Assembly: GCA_028870115.1 (NCBI GenBank)
Contig: JAGWQH010000067.1
Coordinates: 1 to 36,072, forward strand
Length of the DNA stretch: 36,072 bases
From: Candidatus Methylomirabilota bacterium
GTDB lineage: Bacteria; Methylomirabilota; Methylomirabilia; Methylomirabilales; Methylomirabilaceae
Direction of reading: 5' to 3'
Part shown: one piece after another, positions 14,899 to 22,026 of the stretch
How the letters are laid out: every line of letters begins with the position of its first letter
How positions within the stretch are numbered: position 1 is the stretch's first letter
The notes under the pieces: model-generated
Seen by the model: only the letters and a program-made list of their open reading frames with translations
What the model was told of the DNA's origin: nothing
The model's database searches: none
Made by a program: the position numbers and the translations under genes

Positions 14899-15031
14899 TC
14901 GTCTGAAAGCAGTGGGACGTTGTTGCTCACGTGACCTTTTACCTCCCCGCTCCCGACCGAAGCCTCACCCAGGCAGACCCGATCACCGCTTCTCCCTCAC
15001 CCCCGCCCTCTCCCCTAAAAGGGGGCGAGGG
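14899..15031. repeat. Composite dispersed repeat, copy D
   Basis: Contains a GTTGTTGC.C.CGTGA...CTCCC segment related to 9690-9735 and 11200-11240, then GATCACCGCTTCTCCCTCACCC, shared with 12937-12957, and a degenerate copy of the CCCTCACCC palindrome (14994-15031, CTCTCCCCTAAAAGGGGGCGAGGG). Confidence 0.6.
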
Positions 15032-15052
15032 ATGTTGGAATAGGCAAGCGGC

Positions 15053-15156
15053 GCAGGCGCCGCGTCCGATACGACGGTCCCGCCTCCTCCACCCGGAAGC
15101 CGATGCGTTTAGGCCGGGGTTCCGGCGGCGTCATGAGCTGCCGGATGGCATCAAAG
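15053..15156 (-). pseudogene. Duplicated C-terminal fragment of the ORF6N gene
   Basis: These 104 bp match 13009-13112 with one mismatch and encode DAIRQLMTPPEPRPKRIGFR on the minus strand. As in the other copy, a CCCTCACCC palindrome stands directly to the left, so palindrome plus ORF6N tail were copied together. No start or rest of the gene is present. Between here and the DUF2283 gene (15157-15299) I see no gene. Confidence 0.8.
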
Positions 15157-15299
15157 GGGAGGGGACGGGTGGGGGAAATTTGCATGATGCATGGGTAGCA
15201 TGACCATTTGACTCGGAATCAGGGTCCGCATCCCTCGTCGTGAGCCTTTGCTCCAGAACGGCGCGATCCAGAGCAGGGCGGCGCTCCTGCATGTCCAGG

Positions 15300-15509
15300 T
15301 TACGCAGCAGAGAAGAGTGGCTCCATGGACACCTCCACGTCCTTCTTCTGCACAACCTTGGAGGCATCGAGGATCTCGATTTCCAGAGGTTGTCCTTTTG
15401 CCGATAGGTGCACGATGACCCCCTCGGCGATATCTCGCGAATCAGTGGGCTTCCCTTCTCGCAGTTGGATGGTGAGTACATCCGCATCAGGAGCATATGT
15501 GATCTTCAT
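15300..15509 (-). CDS. DUF2283-domain protein
   Basis: A 69-residue protein starting MKITYAPDADVLTIQLREGKP, the DUF2283 signature (Y.p..D.l.i.l), followed by SRDIAEGVIVHLSAKGQPLEIEILDASK, a small beta-rich fold. The ATG at 15509 is preferred because GGGAGGCAGG precedes it; a longer frame to 15542 has no support. The family usually follows a DUF4258 gene and is thought to be its antitoxin partner. Here the DUF4258 gene directly upstream is frameshifted and overlaps it by 23 bp, while this gene remains intact. Confidence 0.85.
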   Translation of the reverse strand: MKITYAPDADVLTIQLREGKPTDSRDIAEGVIVHLSAKGQPLEIEILDASKVVQKKDVEVSMEPLFSAA

Positions 15510-15825
15510 GTGTCCTGCCTCCCTGAAAGTAGCGTTCCGCAAATGGATGGTACACGGTGATCAGCACCGGCATATCTCCCTCATATTGATACACTGCCCG
15601 GCGACGTGGCTTCCAGACCTACGATGGGCGATAAAGCGGCTCCTGTGGCCCAGGAGAACCTCCTCTGGAACAAGCAGAGCCTGACTTCCGATCTGTGAGC
15701 CGCCATCGAGCGATCCTGTCCAAGACATGAAATGTAAAGAGAATTGAAACAGTCTTCCCATCGGCTGTGACCTCGTAGATCCGTCCTCGCGGGTGATGCC
15801 GAATCGCAACAACGGTCAGTCTCAT
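15487..15825 (-). pseudogene. Frameshifted DUF4258 gene
   Basis: Three frames together rebuild one DUF4258 protein: MRLTVVAIRHHPRGRIYEV to HVLDRIARWRLTDRK in the first, ALLVPEEVLLGHRSRFIAHRRSGSHVA in the second, and RAVYQYEGDMPVLITVYHPF then AERYFQGG in the third. The first shift lies near 15690 and the second near 15603, where one base seems missing before GGGCAGTG. An intact version would be about 105 residues, unlike the one at 14342. It precedes and overlaps the DUF2283 gene. Sequencing error is possible, but two shifts in one short gene favour decay. Confidence 0.8.
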
Positions 15826-15954
15826 TTTGTTTCGCGATCCCCGCCATCAATACAGGAGTTCGCCATTCCTATAGTACACCTTTGCCCTTGGTCTGGATCA
15901 TAGCCTATGCGCGTTTTCGAGCTTATCATACTTGCCACCACCGAGTGAGGAGGT

Positions 15955-16028
15955 CAAGGCTCTATCTTCTTCTGATGTCAGTTGAAAGACAAAATCATCC
16001 GGAAACCTGGACTGGTCTCGCGTCATTA
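15955..16028 (-). pseudogene. ORF6N-domain gene fragment (N-terminal part)
   Basis: The minus strand reads RVMTRDQSRFPDDFVFQLTSEE, matching the RN.ERFPEDFMFQLT core of ORF6N proteins. Only this short piece remains, lying between the DUF4258 pseudogene and the HEPN stop. It diverges from the other relics in the window, so it may come from a different ORF6N lineage. The surrounding 15826-15954 shows no gene. Confidence 0.6.
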
Positions 16029-16403
16029 CACGGTTAGTCGGCGGGTGATCTCATCAAGGAACTCGCGCGCGGCTGCGATCCCGCTGCGGGCCTGCTCCTC
16101 AGCAATTACCATCAGGGCATAGTCGCCTTCTGCCCGATCCTCAAATGCATCTCGCAGCCTGAGAAAATGATGGCGCGAGATCTCACCGCTCTGGATGAAC
16201 TCCTGATTGAACGCCGCAATCACTCCGGAATGTTTGGATCGCCGGATGTCCCTGGTCAGGAGAAGCGCCTGGGCTCCGTAGAACATGGCGTAATAGGCGC
16301 GGGAGACCGAGAAGTCGTAGTCTCCATCTTGTGCCAGGCGCTCGGCAGCGTGGAGACTTCGTCGAGCCTTTTCAAGGAGCTCCCGGATCTCTTGCTTGCT
16401 CAT
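16026..16403 (-). CDS. HEPN-domain protein (COG1895 type)
   Basis: A 125-residue helical HEPN protein with the COG1895 features: LLEKARRSLHAAERL, then YDFSVSRAYYAMFYGAQALLL and KHSGVIAAFNQEFI. Unlike HepT at 12140 it lacks an R-x4-H-x-Y motif; an Arg-x6-His can be picked out in RDIRRSKH, but I cannot say it is catalytic. This group nearly always follows a minimal nucleotidyltransferase, as here, with a 4-bp ATGA overlap. It is presumed to be a toxin or a substrate-binding partner. Confidence 0.88.
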   Translation of the reverse strand: MSKQEIRELLEKARRSLHAAERLAQDGDYDFSVSRAYYAMFYGAQALLLTRDIRRSKHSGVIAAFNQEFIQSGEISRHHFLRLRDAFEDRAEGDYALMVIAEEQARSGIAAAREFLDEITRRLTV

Positions 16404-16741
16404 TCGGGAATTCCCTCCTCCCGAATATTCTCGAAAATTGAGAAATCGCCGCGCTCTTCCAGCAGGTGTCGATCTGCAATCAGCGTGGCGATCACAAGGC
16501 CGAAATCAAGCGAGACCTCGCCCAGCACCGTGCGAAGCCGCTGTTTCTCAGTGAAGGTAATCTGTTCGGCCTCGATTTCGATGAGAACGTCCATATCGGA
16601 GTCAGGGTCGGCATCCCCGCGAGCCCTGGAGCCGAAGAGTGTCATCCTGAAGGTCCATCCAGGGAATTCCCGCTGGATTCGACTCCGGAGTTCGTGAAGT
16701 ACTATTTGCTCCATCTCCGGAAGATCCTTCATCGTTTTCAT
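16400..16741 (-). CDS. Minimal nucleotidyltransferase (HEPN partner)
   Basis: A 113-residue nucleotidyltransferase with the intact motif Gly37-Ser38 in LFGSRARGDAD and Asp49-x-Asp51 in SDMDVLIE. Its C-terminal part (VSLDFGLVIATLIADRHLLEE) is longer than in mntA at 11856, which fits the separate subgroup paired with COG1895 HEPN proteins. The ATG follows a GAGGAGGAGA ribosome-binding site at good distance. It is the first gene of a two-gene operon on the minus strand. Catalytic residues are all present, so it should be active. Confidence 0.88.
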   Translation of the reverse strand: MKTMKDLPEMEQIVLHELRSRIQREFPGWTFRMTLFGSRARGDADPDSDMDVLIEIEAEQITFTEKQRLRTVLGEVSLDFGLVIATLIADRHLLEERGDFSIFENIREEGIPE

Positions 16742-16833
16742 GGGCGAGTCTCCTCCTCTGCCGTTCTCCGCCGCGCTTTACAGAACCCCTCTATCGCAAA
16801 CAGTCCCACCGAGCGCCTTCACACCACTCTCGC

Positions 16834-17238
16834 TCATGAGGGACACTCCAGCAATTCGACCGGCAGGACCCGCTGGATACGCTGAAAATCGTGATCCTTG
16901 GTGAAGAGGGCCTTGCTATTTGCCTTGGCCACTACGGCAATCATGAGGTCCGGAATGCTGATTCCGTTGACCCCTCCCCGCTTCAGTCGAGACTGAACCT
17001 CTATAATCTCCTCCCAGAGCGATGCCGGCGCGGTTGCCAGCGGAAGGGCATCAAAATACTCCTTGAGCTCACGGAACTGTTTTGGCGTCCGGGCTCCGGG
17101 GAGGATTTCGGCTTTGATCAGGTCGCTGGTACAAACCCGTTCTTCCTCTAACAACTGGTCGAGCGTTTCCGCATAGGGGGAGTCCTGCACTCTGAAAAAT
17201 TCCAGCCAGACTGAGGTGTCTACCAGGACATCGCTCAC
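16834..17238 (-). CDS. vapC: VapC-type PIN-domain toxin, second module
   Basis: A 134-residue PIN protein: DVLVDTSVWLEFF with the first Asp, LIKAEILPGAR with the Glu, SIPDLMIAVVAKAN and TKDHDFQRI with the third and fourth acidic residues. The four active-site positions are present, so RNase activity is expected. The GTG start lies 30 bp after the vapB stop. It is distinct from the PIN protein at 8607, with no close similarity outside the motifs. Shared order antitoxin-toxin. Confidence 0.92.
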   Translation of the reverse strand: MSDVLVDTSVWLEFFRVQDSPYAETLDQLLEEERVCTSDLIKAEILPGARTPKQFRELKEYFDALPLATAPASLWEEIIEVQSRLKRGGVNGISIPDLMIAVVAKANSKALFTKDHDFQRIQRVLPVELLECPS

Positions 17239-17268
17239 AAGGGCCCAACCTTTCGCTTTCGGCCAACG

Positions 17269-17475
17269 TCAGTGGGTGACGGTTCGATCTTTCCTTAATC
17301 GTTTCAAGTCGACGTCGAGGTCCAGCTTCCCTCGCAGGGATCGAAGTCGTTCGATCTTCTTGGACTGAATCAACTTTTGGAGTGAGAGAATCACGGTACC
17401 GGTCATCGTCTTGGTGCCGCAGATCCTCTTGGCTTCTTCCAGCAGGTCCTTTGGCAGGTCCATGGTGGTTCTCAT
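17269..17475 (-). CDS. vapB: VapB-type antitoxin, second module
   Basis: A 68-residue antitoxin whose N-terminus MRTTMDLPKDLLEEAKRICG is a ribbon-helix-helix DNA-binding region, and whose tail (LRSLRGKLDLDVDLKRLRKDR) should wrap the toxin. I chose the ATG at 17475 because GAGGAGGCA lies just upstream; a longer frame to 17499 would cover that site. It is followed by vapC and preceded by a promoter overlapped by a 30-bp palindrome, the likely operator for autoregulation. Confidence 0.9.
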   Translation of the reverse strand: MRTTMDLPKDLLEEAKRICGTKTMTGTVILSLQKLIQSKKIERLRSLRGKLDLDVDLKRLRKDRTVTH

Positions 17476-17491
17476 CTCATTGCCTCCTCTA

Positions 17492-17539
17492 TGCATCATT
17501 ATTATGCATGATAATGACGCATATTCTGTATCACGTCAA
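17492..17539 (-). promoter_or_regulatory. Promoter and palindromic operator of vapBC-2
   Basis: On the minus strand TTGACG (17534-17539) and CATTAT (17511-17516) are 17 bp apart. A near-perfect 30-bp palindrome at 17492-17521, centred on ATGCAT with arms TCATTAT and ATAATGA and only two mismatched pairs, covers the -10 and start region. A ribbon-helix-helix antitoxin bound here would block transcription. Confidence 0.75.
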
Positions 17540-17563
17540 TGTTGAATCAACAACGGTGAGGAG

Positions 17564-19297
17564 TTAGGCGGCTCTGGGGCGGGTTTTGTGGGCCCAGGCG
17601 AGCAGGCGATCGAGGGGCCAGGTATTGATGACATCGGACTTCTCAATCCAGGCGCGACGGGCGGTGGCAACACCCAGGGACATGTTGTCGAGCTGGTCGA
17701 GGACGTGGGTATCGGTGCTAATGGCAAGCCTGACCCCAAGCTCCTTGGCCCGCCGCGCATGGTGGTCGTTCAGGTCGAGGCGCGACGGTTGGGCATTGAT
17801 CTCCAGTGCCTTGTCGTGCTGTTTGGCCGCCGCGAAGACCGCCTCCATATCCACGTCGTAGGGGTCACGCTCGCCGATCAGGCGCCCGGTCGGATGGGCG
17901 AAGATGTGGACATAGGGGTTGCTGAGTGCCCTGACGATGCGGGCGGTCATCCCGGCCCGATCCTGCTTGAAGCGGGAGTGGATGGCGCAGACCACGATGT
18001 CGAGTTGGGCCAGCGCCCGGTCGGAGAAGTCCATCGTCCCATCTGCCAGGATGTCGCACTCGCTGCCTGCCAGGATTCGAATTTTTGTGTACTTCTTACT
18101 GAGGGCGCGGATCTGGCTGATCTGTTCGAGCAGCTTCTCCTCTGAGAGACCGCCCGCGATGGTGGCCGCTCGGGAGTGGTCCGAGACGATGATATAGTCG
18201 TATCCTCTCCGTTGGGCCGCCTCGATGAGCGCCTCCATGGGATGATGACCGTCGGTCCAGTTGGTGTGGGCGTGCAGGTCGCCGCGAATGTGGCGGAGTT
18301 GCAGTAGCTTGGGCAGGCGCCCTTCGAGGGCCGCCTCGACCTCGCCGGCGTCTTCCCTGAGTTCGGGCGGAATGTACGGCAGGCCGATCGCGTTGTAGAC
18401 CTCTTCCTCAGTGGCGCCGGCGATTCGCGTGCCGGTAGTCTCTTTGAAGACGCCGTACTCGCTGACCTTCAGCCCCTTACGGACCGCGAGTTCTCGCACG
18501 CGGATGTTGTGGGCCTTGGAGCCAGTGAAGTACTGCAGCGCGGCGCCGAAGCAGTCGGGCTCGACCACCCGGAGGTCTACCTGAATCCCCTCCCGATGGC
18601 GGATAGTCGCCTTGGTCTCGCCATGGAGCAGCAGTTCCGCCACCTGCGGGAGCGACGTGAAGACCGCCATGACCGTGGTCGGCTTCGTTGAGGTGACCAG
18701 CAGGTCGAAGTCCTTGACGGTTTCGCGCATCCGCCGAAGGCTGCCGGCCAGGCTGATCTGCTTGACGTCGGGGAGCTGTTCCAGGAGCTGGACCAGCTCG
18801 TGGGCCAGCGGCAGCGCCCGCCCCAGCGGCATCCGCTCTCGCCCCGCCTTGACGACCTGGATCCCCTTCAGGATATTGTCGACCGTCTTCTGTTTGATGC
18901 CGGGCAGGCCGAGGAGTTTCCCTTGGAGGGCGAGCGCCTCCAGCCTTTCAACCGAATCGACCTGGAGTTGCTGGAAGAGGAGCTTGGCGGTCTTGGGGCC
19001 GACACCCGGGATCGCCATCAGCTCAACCACGCCTCTGGGGATTTCCGCGCGCAGTTCCTCCAGATACTCCATGCGCCCGGTCTCGAGCGCCTGCTGGATC
19101 TTGGCTGCGAGGTCCTTGCCGATCCCGGCGATGTCGGCGAGGCCGCCGCGGACCGCCACCGCCTCGATCTCCTCGGTCAAGGACTCCAGGTTCATGGCCG
19201 CCCGGCGGTAGGCCCGGATCTTGAAGATGTTTTCGTCCTTGATCTCCAGGAGGTCGGCGATCTCGTGAAACAGCTTGGCGATTTCGAGATTTCTCAT
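17564..19297 (-). CDS. polX: DNA polymerase/3'-5' exonuclease PolX
   Basis: A 577-residue bacterial family X polymerase. It has the N-terminal helix-hairpin-helix region (IFKIRAYRRAAMNLESL, IPGVGPKTAKLLF), the nucleotidyltransferase core with catalytic DFDLLVTS, and a C-terminal PHP exonuclease domain: GDLHAHTNWTDG, VSDHS, GSECDIL, FAHPTGR and STDTHV supply the metal ligands. It fills short gaps in base-excision repair. The ATG at 19297 begins MRNLEIAKLFHEIADLLE, the usual family start; an open frame extends to 19648 but runs over lpxC and is spurious. It follows lpxC by 70 bp. Confidence 0.95.
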   Translation of the reverse strand: MRNLEIAKLFHEIADLLEIKDENIFKIRAYRRAAMNLESLTEEIEAVAVRGGLADIAGIGKDLAAKIQQALETGRMEYLEELRAEIPRGVVELMAIPGVGPKTAKLLFQQLQVDSVERLEALALQGKLLGLPGIKQKTVDNILKGIQVVKAGRERMPLGRALPLAHELVQLLEQLPDVKQISLAGSLRRMRETVKDFDLLVTSTKPTTVMAVFTSLPQVAELLLHGETKATIRHREGIQVDLRVVEPDCFGAALQYFTGSKAHNIRVRELAVRKGLKVSEYGVFKETTGTRIAGATEEEVYNAIGLPYIPPELREDAGEVEAALEGRLPKLLQLRHIRGDLHAHTNWTDGHHPMEALIEAAQRRGYDYIIVSDHSRAATIAGGLSEEKLLEQISQIRALSKKYTKIRILAGSECDILADGTMDFSDRALAQLDIVVCAIHSRFKQDRAGMTARIVRALSNPYVHIFAHPTGRLIGERDPYDVDMEAVFAAAKQHDKALEINAQPSRLDLNDHHARRAKELGVRLAISTDTHVLDQLDNMSLGVATARRAWIEKSDVINTWPLDRLLAWAHKTRPRAA

Positions 19298-19367
19298 GGC
19301 GGCGCCGAATGATACCGCGTGGGGGGTATGACGTATGTGGCGTGAAAGGTGGTACGCAGGAGTCCGA

Positions 19368-20291
19368 TTACGAAGGGGCGACCTCGAAGGATCGTTCCGG
19401 CTGCAGCAACGGCATTGCCCATCGCTCAATGACGCCACTACGAACGGAAGCCGGATGCTCCAGGTCCAGATGGCGCTGGATCTCCCGGACAAGTCTGGTG
19501 TGAAGGTGGTGACCGGCGCCGTGAGCGATGATGGTCCCGACGACAGGCCGGCCAAGGAGATAGAGATCTCCCAACAGGTCGAGGACCTTATGGCGGACCA
19601 ACTCGTCCCGGAAGCGGAGATCGCCGTTGAGCACCCCCCCCTCGCCAATCACGATCGCGTTTTCAAATGACCCGCCGAGGCCCAAGTTGCGACGGCGAAG
19701 CTCTTCGATATCTTTGAGGAACCCGTAGGTCCGGCAAGACGCAATCTCCTTGGCGAACATCTCCCTGGTAATGTCGAAGGCGGTCGACTGTTCTCCCAGG
19801 AGCGGGTGGTCGAAGCGCATCGTATAAATGACCTGGAGGCGTTTGGAAGGGACGATCTGAATGCTCGAGCGCTCGGTCTCGACAACCAAACGCTCTTTGA
19901 TCTTGAGATACGTTCTGGCAACCATCTGTCGTTTGAGACCTGCTTTCCTGATCAGCTCGACAAACGGTGCGGCGCTGCCATCCATGGCTGGAACCTCCGC
20001 GCCGTCAAGCTCTACCAGCACGTTGTCCAACCCCGTTCCCGCAAACGCCGCCATCAGGTGCTCGATGGTCCTCACCTTGACGCCATCCTTGCCGATCGTG
20101 GTCGCATGATGGACGTCGACGATGTGCGCGGGTGTGGCCTCGATAGCAGGGGCGAGAGGAAGATCGATGCGCTTGAATACGACACCGAAGTTTGACGGCG
20201 CAGGCCGCAGAGCCATCTTGACCGACTGGCCGGTATGAATCCCTACCCCTTCGCAGGTAACTATTCTCTGAAGCGTTCGCTGATGGCTCAC
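19368..20291 (-). CDS. lpxC: LpxC, UDP-3-O-acyl-N-acetylglucosamine deacetylase
   Basis: A 307-residue LpxC, the committed zinc-dependent deacetylase of lipid A biosynthesis; its presence implies an LPS-bearing outer membrane. Zinc ligands are His78 in TIEHLMAAFAG and the His and Asp of HKVLDLLGDL, and the general base motif FDHPLLGEQ is intact. The GTG at 20291 gives MSHQRTLQRIVTCEGVGIHTG, the family's standard N-terminus, and follows GATGAGGAG; a longer frame to 20357 lacks support. It stands as its own unit with a promoter at 20360-20388. Confidence 0.96.
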   Translation of the reverse strand: MSHQRTLQRIVTCEGVGIHTGQSVKMALRPAPSNFGVVFKRIDLPLAPAIEATPAHIVDVHHATTIGKDGVKVRTIEHLMAAFAGTGLDNVLVELDGAEVPAMDGSAAPFVELIRKAGLKRQMVARTYLKIKERLVVETERSSIQIVPSKRLQVIYTMRFDHPLLGEQSTAFDITREMFAKEIASCRTYGFLKDIEELRRRNLGLGGSFENAIVIGEGGVLNGDLRFRDELVRHKVLDLLGDLYLLGRPVVGTIIAHGAGHHLHTRLVREIQRHLDLEHPASVRSGVIERWAMPLLQPERSFEVAPS

Positions 20292-20359
20292 AATGATCTC
20301 CTCATCAGACCTGTTTTGGCTGAGATAATTCTCGCTCCAATTTACACGAACCGACAAAA

Positions 20360-20388
20360 ATTGTACTTGAAGACCCTAATTTTCGCAA
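20360..20388 (-). promoter_or_regulatory. Likely lpxC promoter
   Basis: On the minus strand TTGCGA (20383-20388) and TACAAT (20360-20365) are 17 bp apart, about 70 bp before the GTG. A second, perfect TATAAT lies further upstream at 20409-20414 without a convincing -35. Confidence 0.5.
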
Positions 20389-20453
20389 GTCATATACATG
20401 ATCTCGCTATTATAAACGAATGAGCTGCCCTGTTGGTTGACACGGTCTGCGCG

Positions 20454-20948
20454 TCACTGTGACCTTGACACCCATCGTTGAAAGAGTCGCTGTATGGCAT
20501 CACAACAGGGCAGATCCCTGAGAGGGGTCAGCACCTTTGCCATGCTCGCCTCAACCTCAGGTGGAACCGCCGGGATCCTCTGCCCAGCGCGATGAGCGCG
20601 TTTCGCGGAAGGATACTGGCGGGTTCGGCCGATTCTCAGTACGATCTCGCCCACCGCCGGCTCGCCGACCTCCTTATTCAGGATCGTCTTCAACTGGTGG
20701 CGCAGCATGTGGAGCTCATGCATCCAGATGGGATCCTGAACGCAGAGGTACAGACATCCACCCCTGAAATCCTCCACACTTGCCCGCTCTTTGATCCGAT
20801 CGGCTATGGCCCTGTCCCAGGCTCGAAGGAGCGCAAGGTGACGGATCACTCGACCGAACCCCAGCCCTTGCAGGCTGCTCTCGAGGATGTCCGCGCACCT
20901 GGCAGGGGCGGTCTGCGCGCTCCGCCGTACCGACCTGTCCGCCTTCAC
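20454..20948 (-). CDS. dciA: DUF721/DciA-family protein
   Basis: A 164-residue DUF721 protein. The core RVIRHLALLRAWDRAIADRI, then CLYLCVQDPIWMHELHMLRHQL and ILNK, with the invariant Trp in PIWMHEL, is clear. DciA is the DnaB helicase loader or operator in bacteria lacking DnaC; that role is family knowledge. The C-terminal tail (residues 115-164) is not recognised. The ATG overlaps the lemA stop by 4 bp. It is the last gene of the cluster with lemA, rnhA and the zinc-ribbon gene. Confidence 0.85.
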   Translation of the reverse strand: MKADRSVRRSAQTAPARCADILESSLQGLGFGRVIRHLALLRAWDRAIADRIKERASVEDFRGGCLYLCVQDPIWMHELHMLRHQLKTILNKEVGEPAVGEIVLRIGRTRQYPSAKRAHRAGQRIPAVPPEVEASMAKVLTPLRDLPCCDAIQRLFQRWVSRSQ

Positions 20949-21535
20949 TTGGCAAACTCTACCGTTGGCGCCGCCTTCGCCGACTCAGCCGCCTGGAAGT
21001 AGCTCGCCTGCTGAAAATGGAACAGTCCGGCGACGATCCGCTCAGGAAAGCTGCGAATCCGGCTGTTGTAGCCCTGCACCAGCTCATTATATCGCTTTCG
21101 TTCGACGGCCAATCGGTTTTCTGTTCCTGCCAACTCATCCATCAGGCGGATGAAGCTCCGATCCGCTTTGAGGTTCGGGTACCGCTCCACGACCACCAGC
21201 AGGCGTCCAAGCGCCACATCCAAGGCGTTGCTGCTGCTGATCTTGTCCTCAACGCTCTTGGCTCCCGCCATCCTCGCCCTGGCATCGGCGATGCTCTCCA
21301 ACACCTCTCGCTCGTGAGCGGCATACCCTTTCACTGTCGCAACCAGATTCGGTATCAGGTCCGCCCGGCGCTGAAACTGATTCTCGACTTGGGCCCAGGC
21401 TGATCTGATCCCCTCGTCCATCACGACCAGTTGATTGTACAGGTTCCAGAGGTAGATACTGCCGGCAAGGAGGACGACGGCCAGGATGACCGACAGCCCA
21501 AGCAGGGGCGAGAAGGCCCGCTGCTGTCCATTCAC
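20945..21535 (-). CDS. lemA: LemA-family membrane protein
   Basis: A 196-residue LemA protein: one N-terminal membrane segment (LLGLSVILAVVLLAGSIYLW) and a long helical domain beginning YNQLVVMDEGIRSAWAQVENQFQRR, with the family DLIPNLVATVKGYA motif and YNELVQGYNSRIRSFPE near the end. The function of LemA is not well defined; it often sits beside HtpX or TPM-domain genes. In this window those lie 10 kb away, at 31045-34159. The GTG start overlaps the rnhA stop (GTGA), and the stop overlaps dciA. Confidence 0.93.
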   Translation of the reverse strand: MNGQQRAFSPLLGLSVILAVVLLAGSIYLWNLYNQLVVMDEGIRSAWAQVENQFQRRADLIPNLVATVKGYAAHEREVLESIADARARMAGAKSVEDKISSSNALDVALGRLLVVVERYPNLKADRSFIRLMDELAGTENRLAVERKRYNELVQGYNSRIRSFPERIVAGLFHFQQASYFQAAESAKAAPTVEFAK

Positions 21536-22026
21536 GATTGGCCCTCCTCGCGGGGCGCTTCGGACAACGCTTCATCGAGCGCGCGGTTTGCGAGCGCGTC
21601 CGCCTGGCGGTTCAGCTCACGACCGATATGCTCAACTGACAACTGACAGCCGGCAGCGGATAGCTGATGTATGAGCGTGAGCGCTTGCGCGTATAACGCG
21701 GCGAGACGCGGGCTTTTGACTCGATACCTGCCCTGAACCTGTCTGACCAGCAACTCGGAATCGGATCGAATCTTGATCACGGCGGGGTGAAGTTTCCCTG
21801 CCTCCCTCAGCGCAAAAAGGAGCGCTTCATATTCGGCAACGTTGTTGGTCGCTGTGCCGATGTATTGGCAGAACGCGTGGTGCAATAGTCCGTCCCCTGC
21901 CTCCAGCATGACGCCGATCCCGGCCGGTCCTGGATTTCCGCGGGCCGCCCCGTCGATGTGAATCACCAGTCGCAGCCCGCGCGGGGTCGGGCCGGTATCC
22001 GGGCCCCCCGCGCTCCGCGCCGTCAT
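21532..22026 (-). CDS. Ribonuclease HI-family protein
   Basis: A 164-residue RNase H fold protein. The four catalytic acids are all visible: Asp25 in IHIDGAARGNPG, Glu65 in NNVAEYEALL, Asp89 in IRSDSELLV and Asp143 in RELNRQADALAN. It cleaves RNA in RNA-DNA hybrids. The NNVAEYEAL motif places it with the single-domain, reverse-transcriptase-like RNase HI group. The start at 22026 overlaps the upstream stop by one base (TGATG) and follows GGAAAGGG; a longer frame to 22056 lies within the neighbouring gene. Confidence 0.9.
   Translation of the reverse strand: MTARSAGGPDTGPTPRGLRLVIHIDGAARGNPGPAGIGVMLEAGDGLLHHAFCQYIGTATNNVAEYEALLFALREAGKLHPAVIKIRSDSELLVRQVQGRYRVKSPRLAALYAQALTLIHQLSAAGCQLSVEHIGRELNRQADALANRALDEALSEAPREEGQS

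Noticed and set aside
19298-19648. Extended N-terminus of polX
   Set aside because: The extra residues overlap lpxC on the same strand, are low in recognisable structure and precede the normal family start MRNLEIAKLF.
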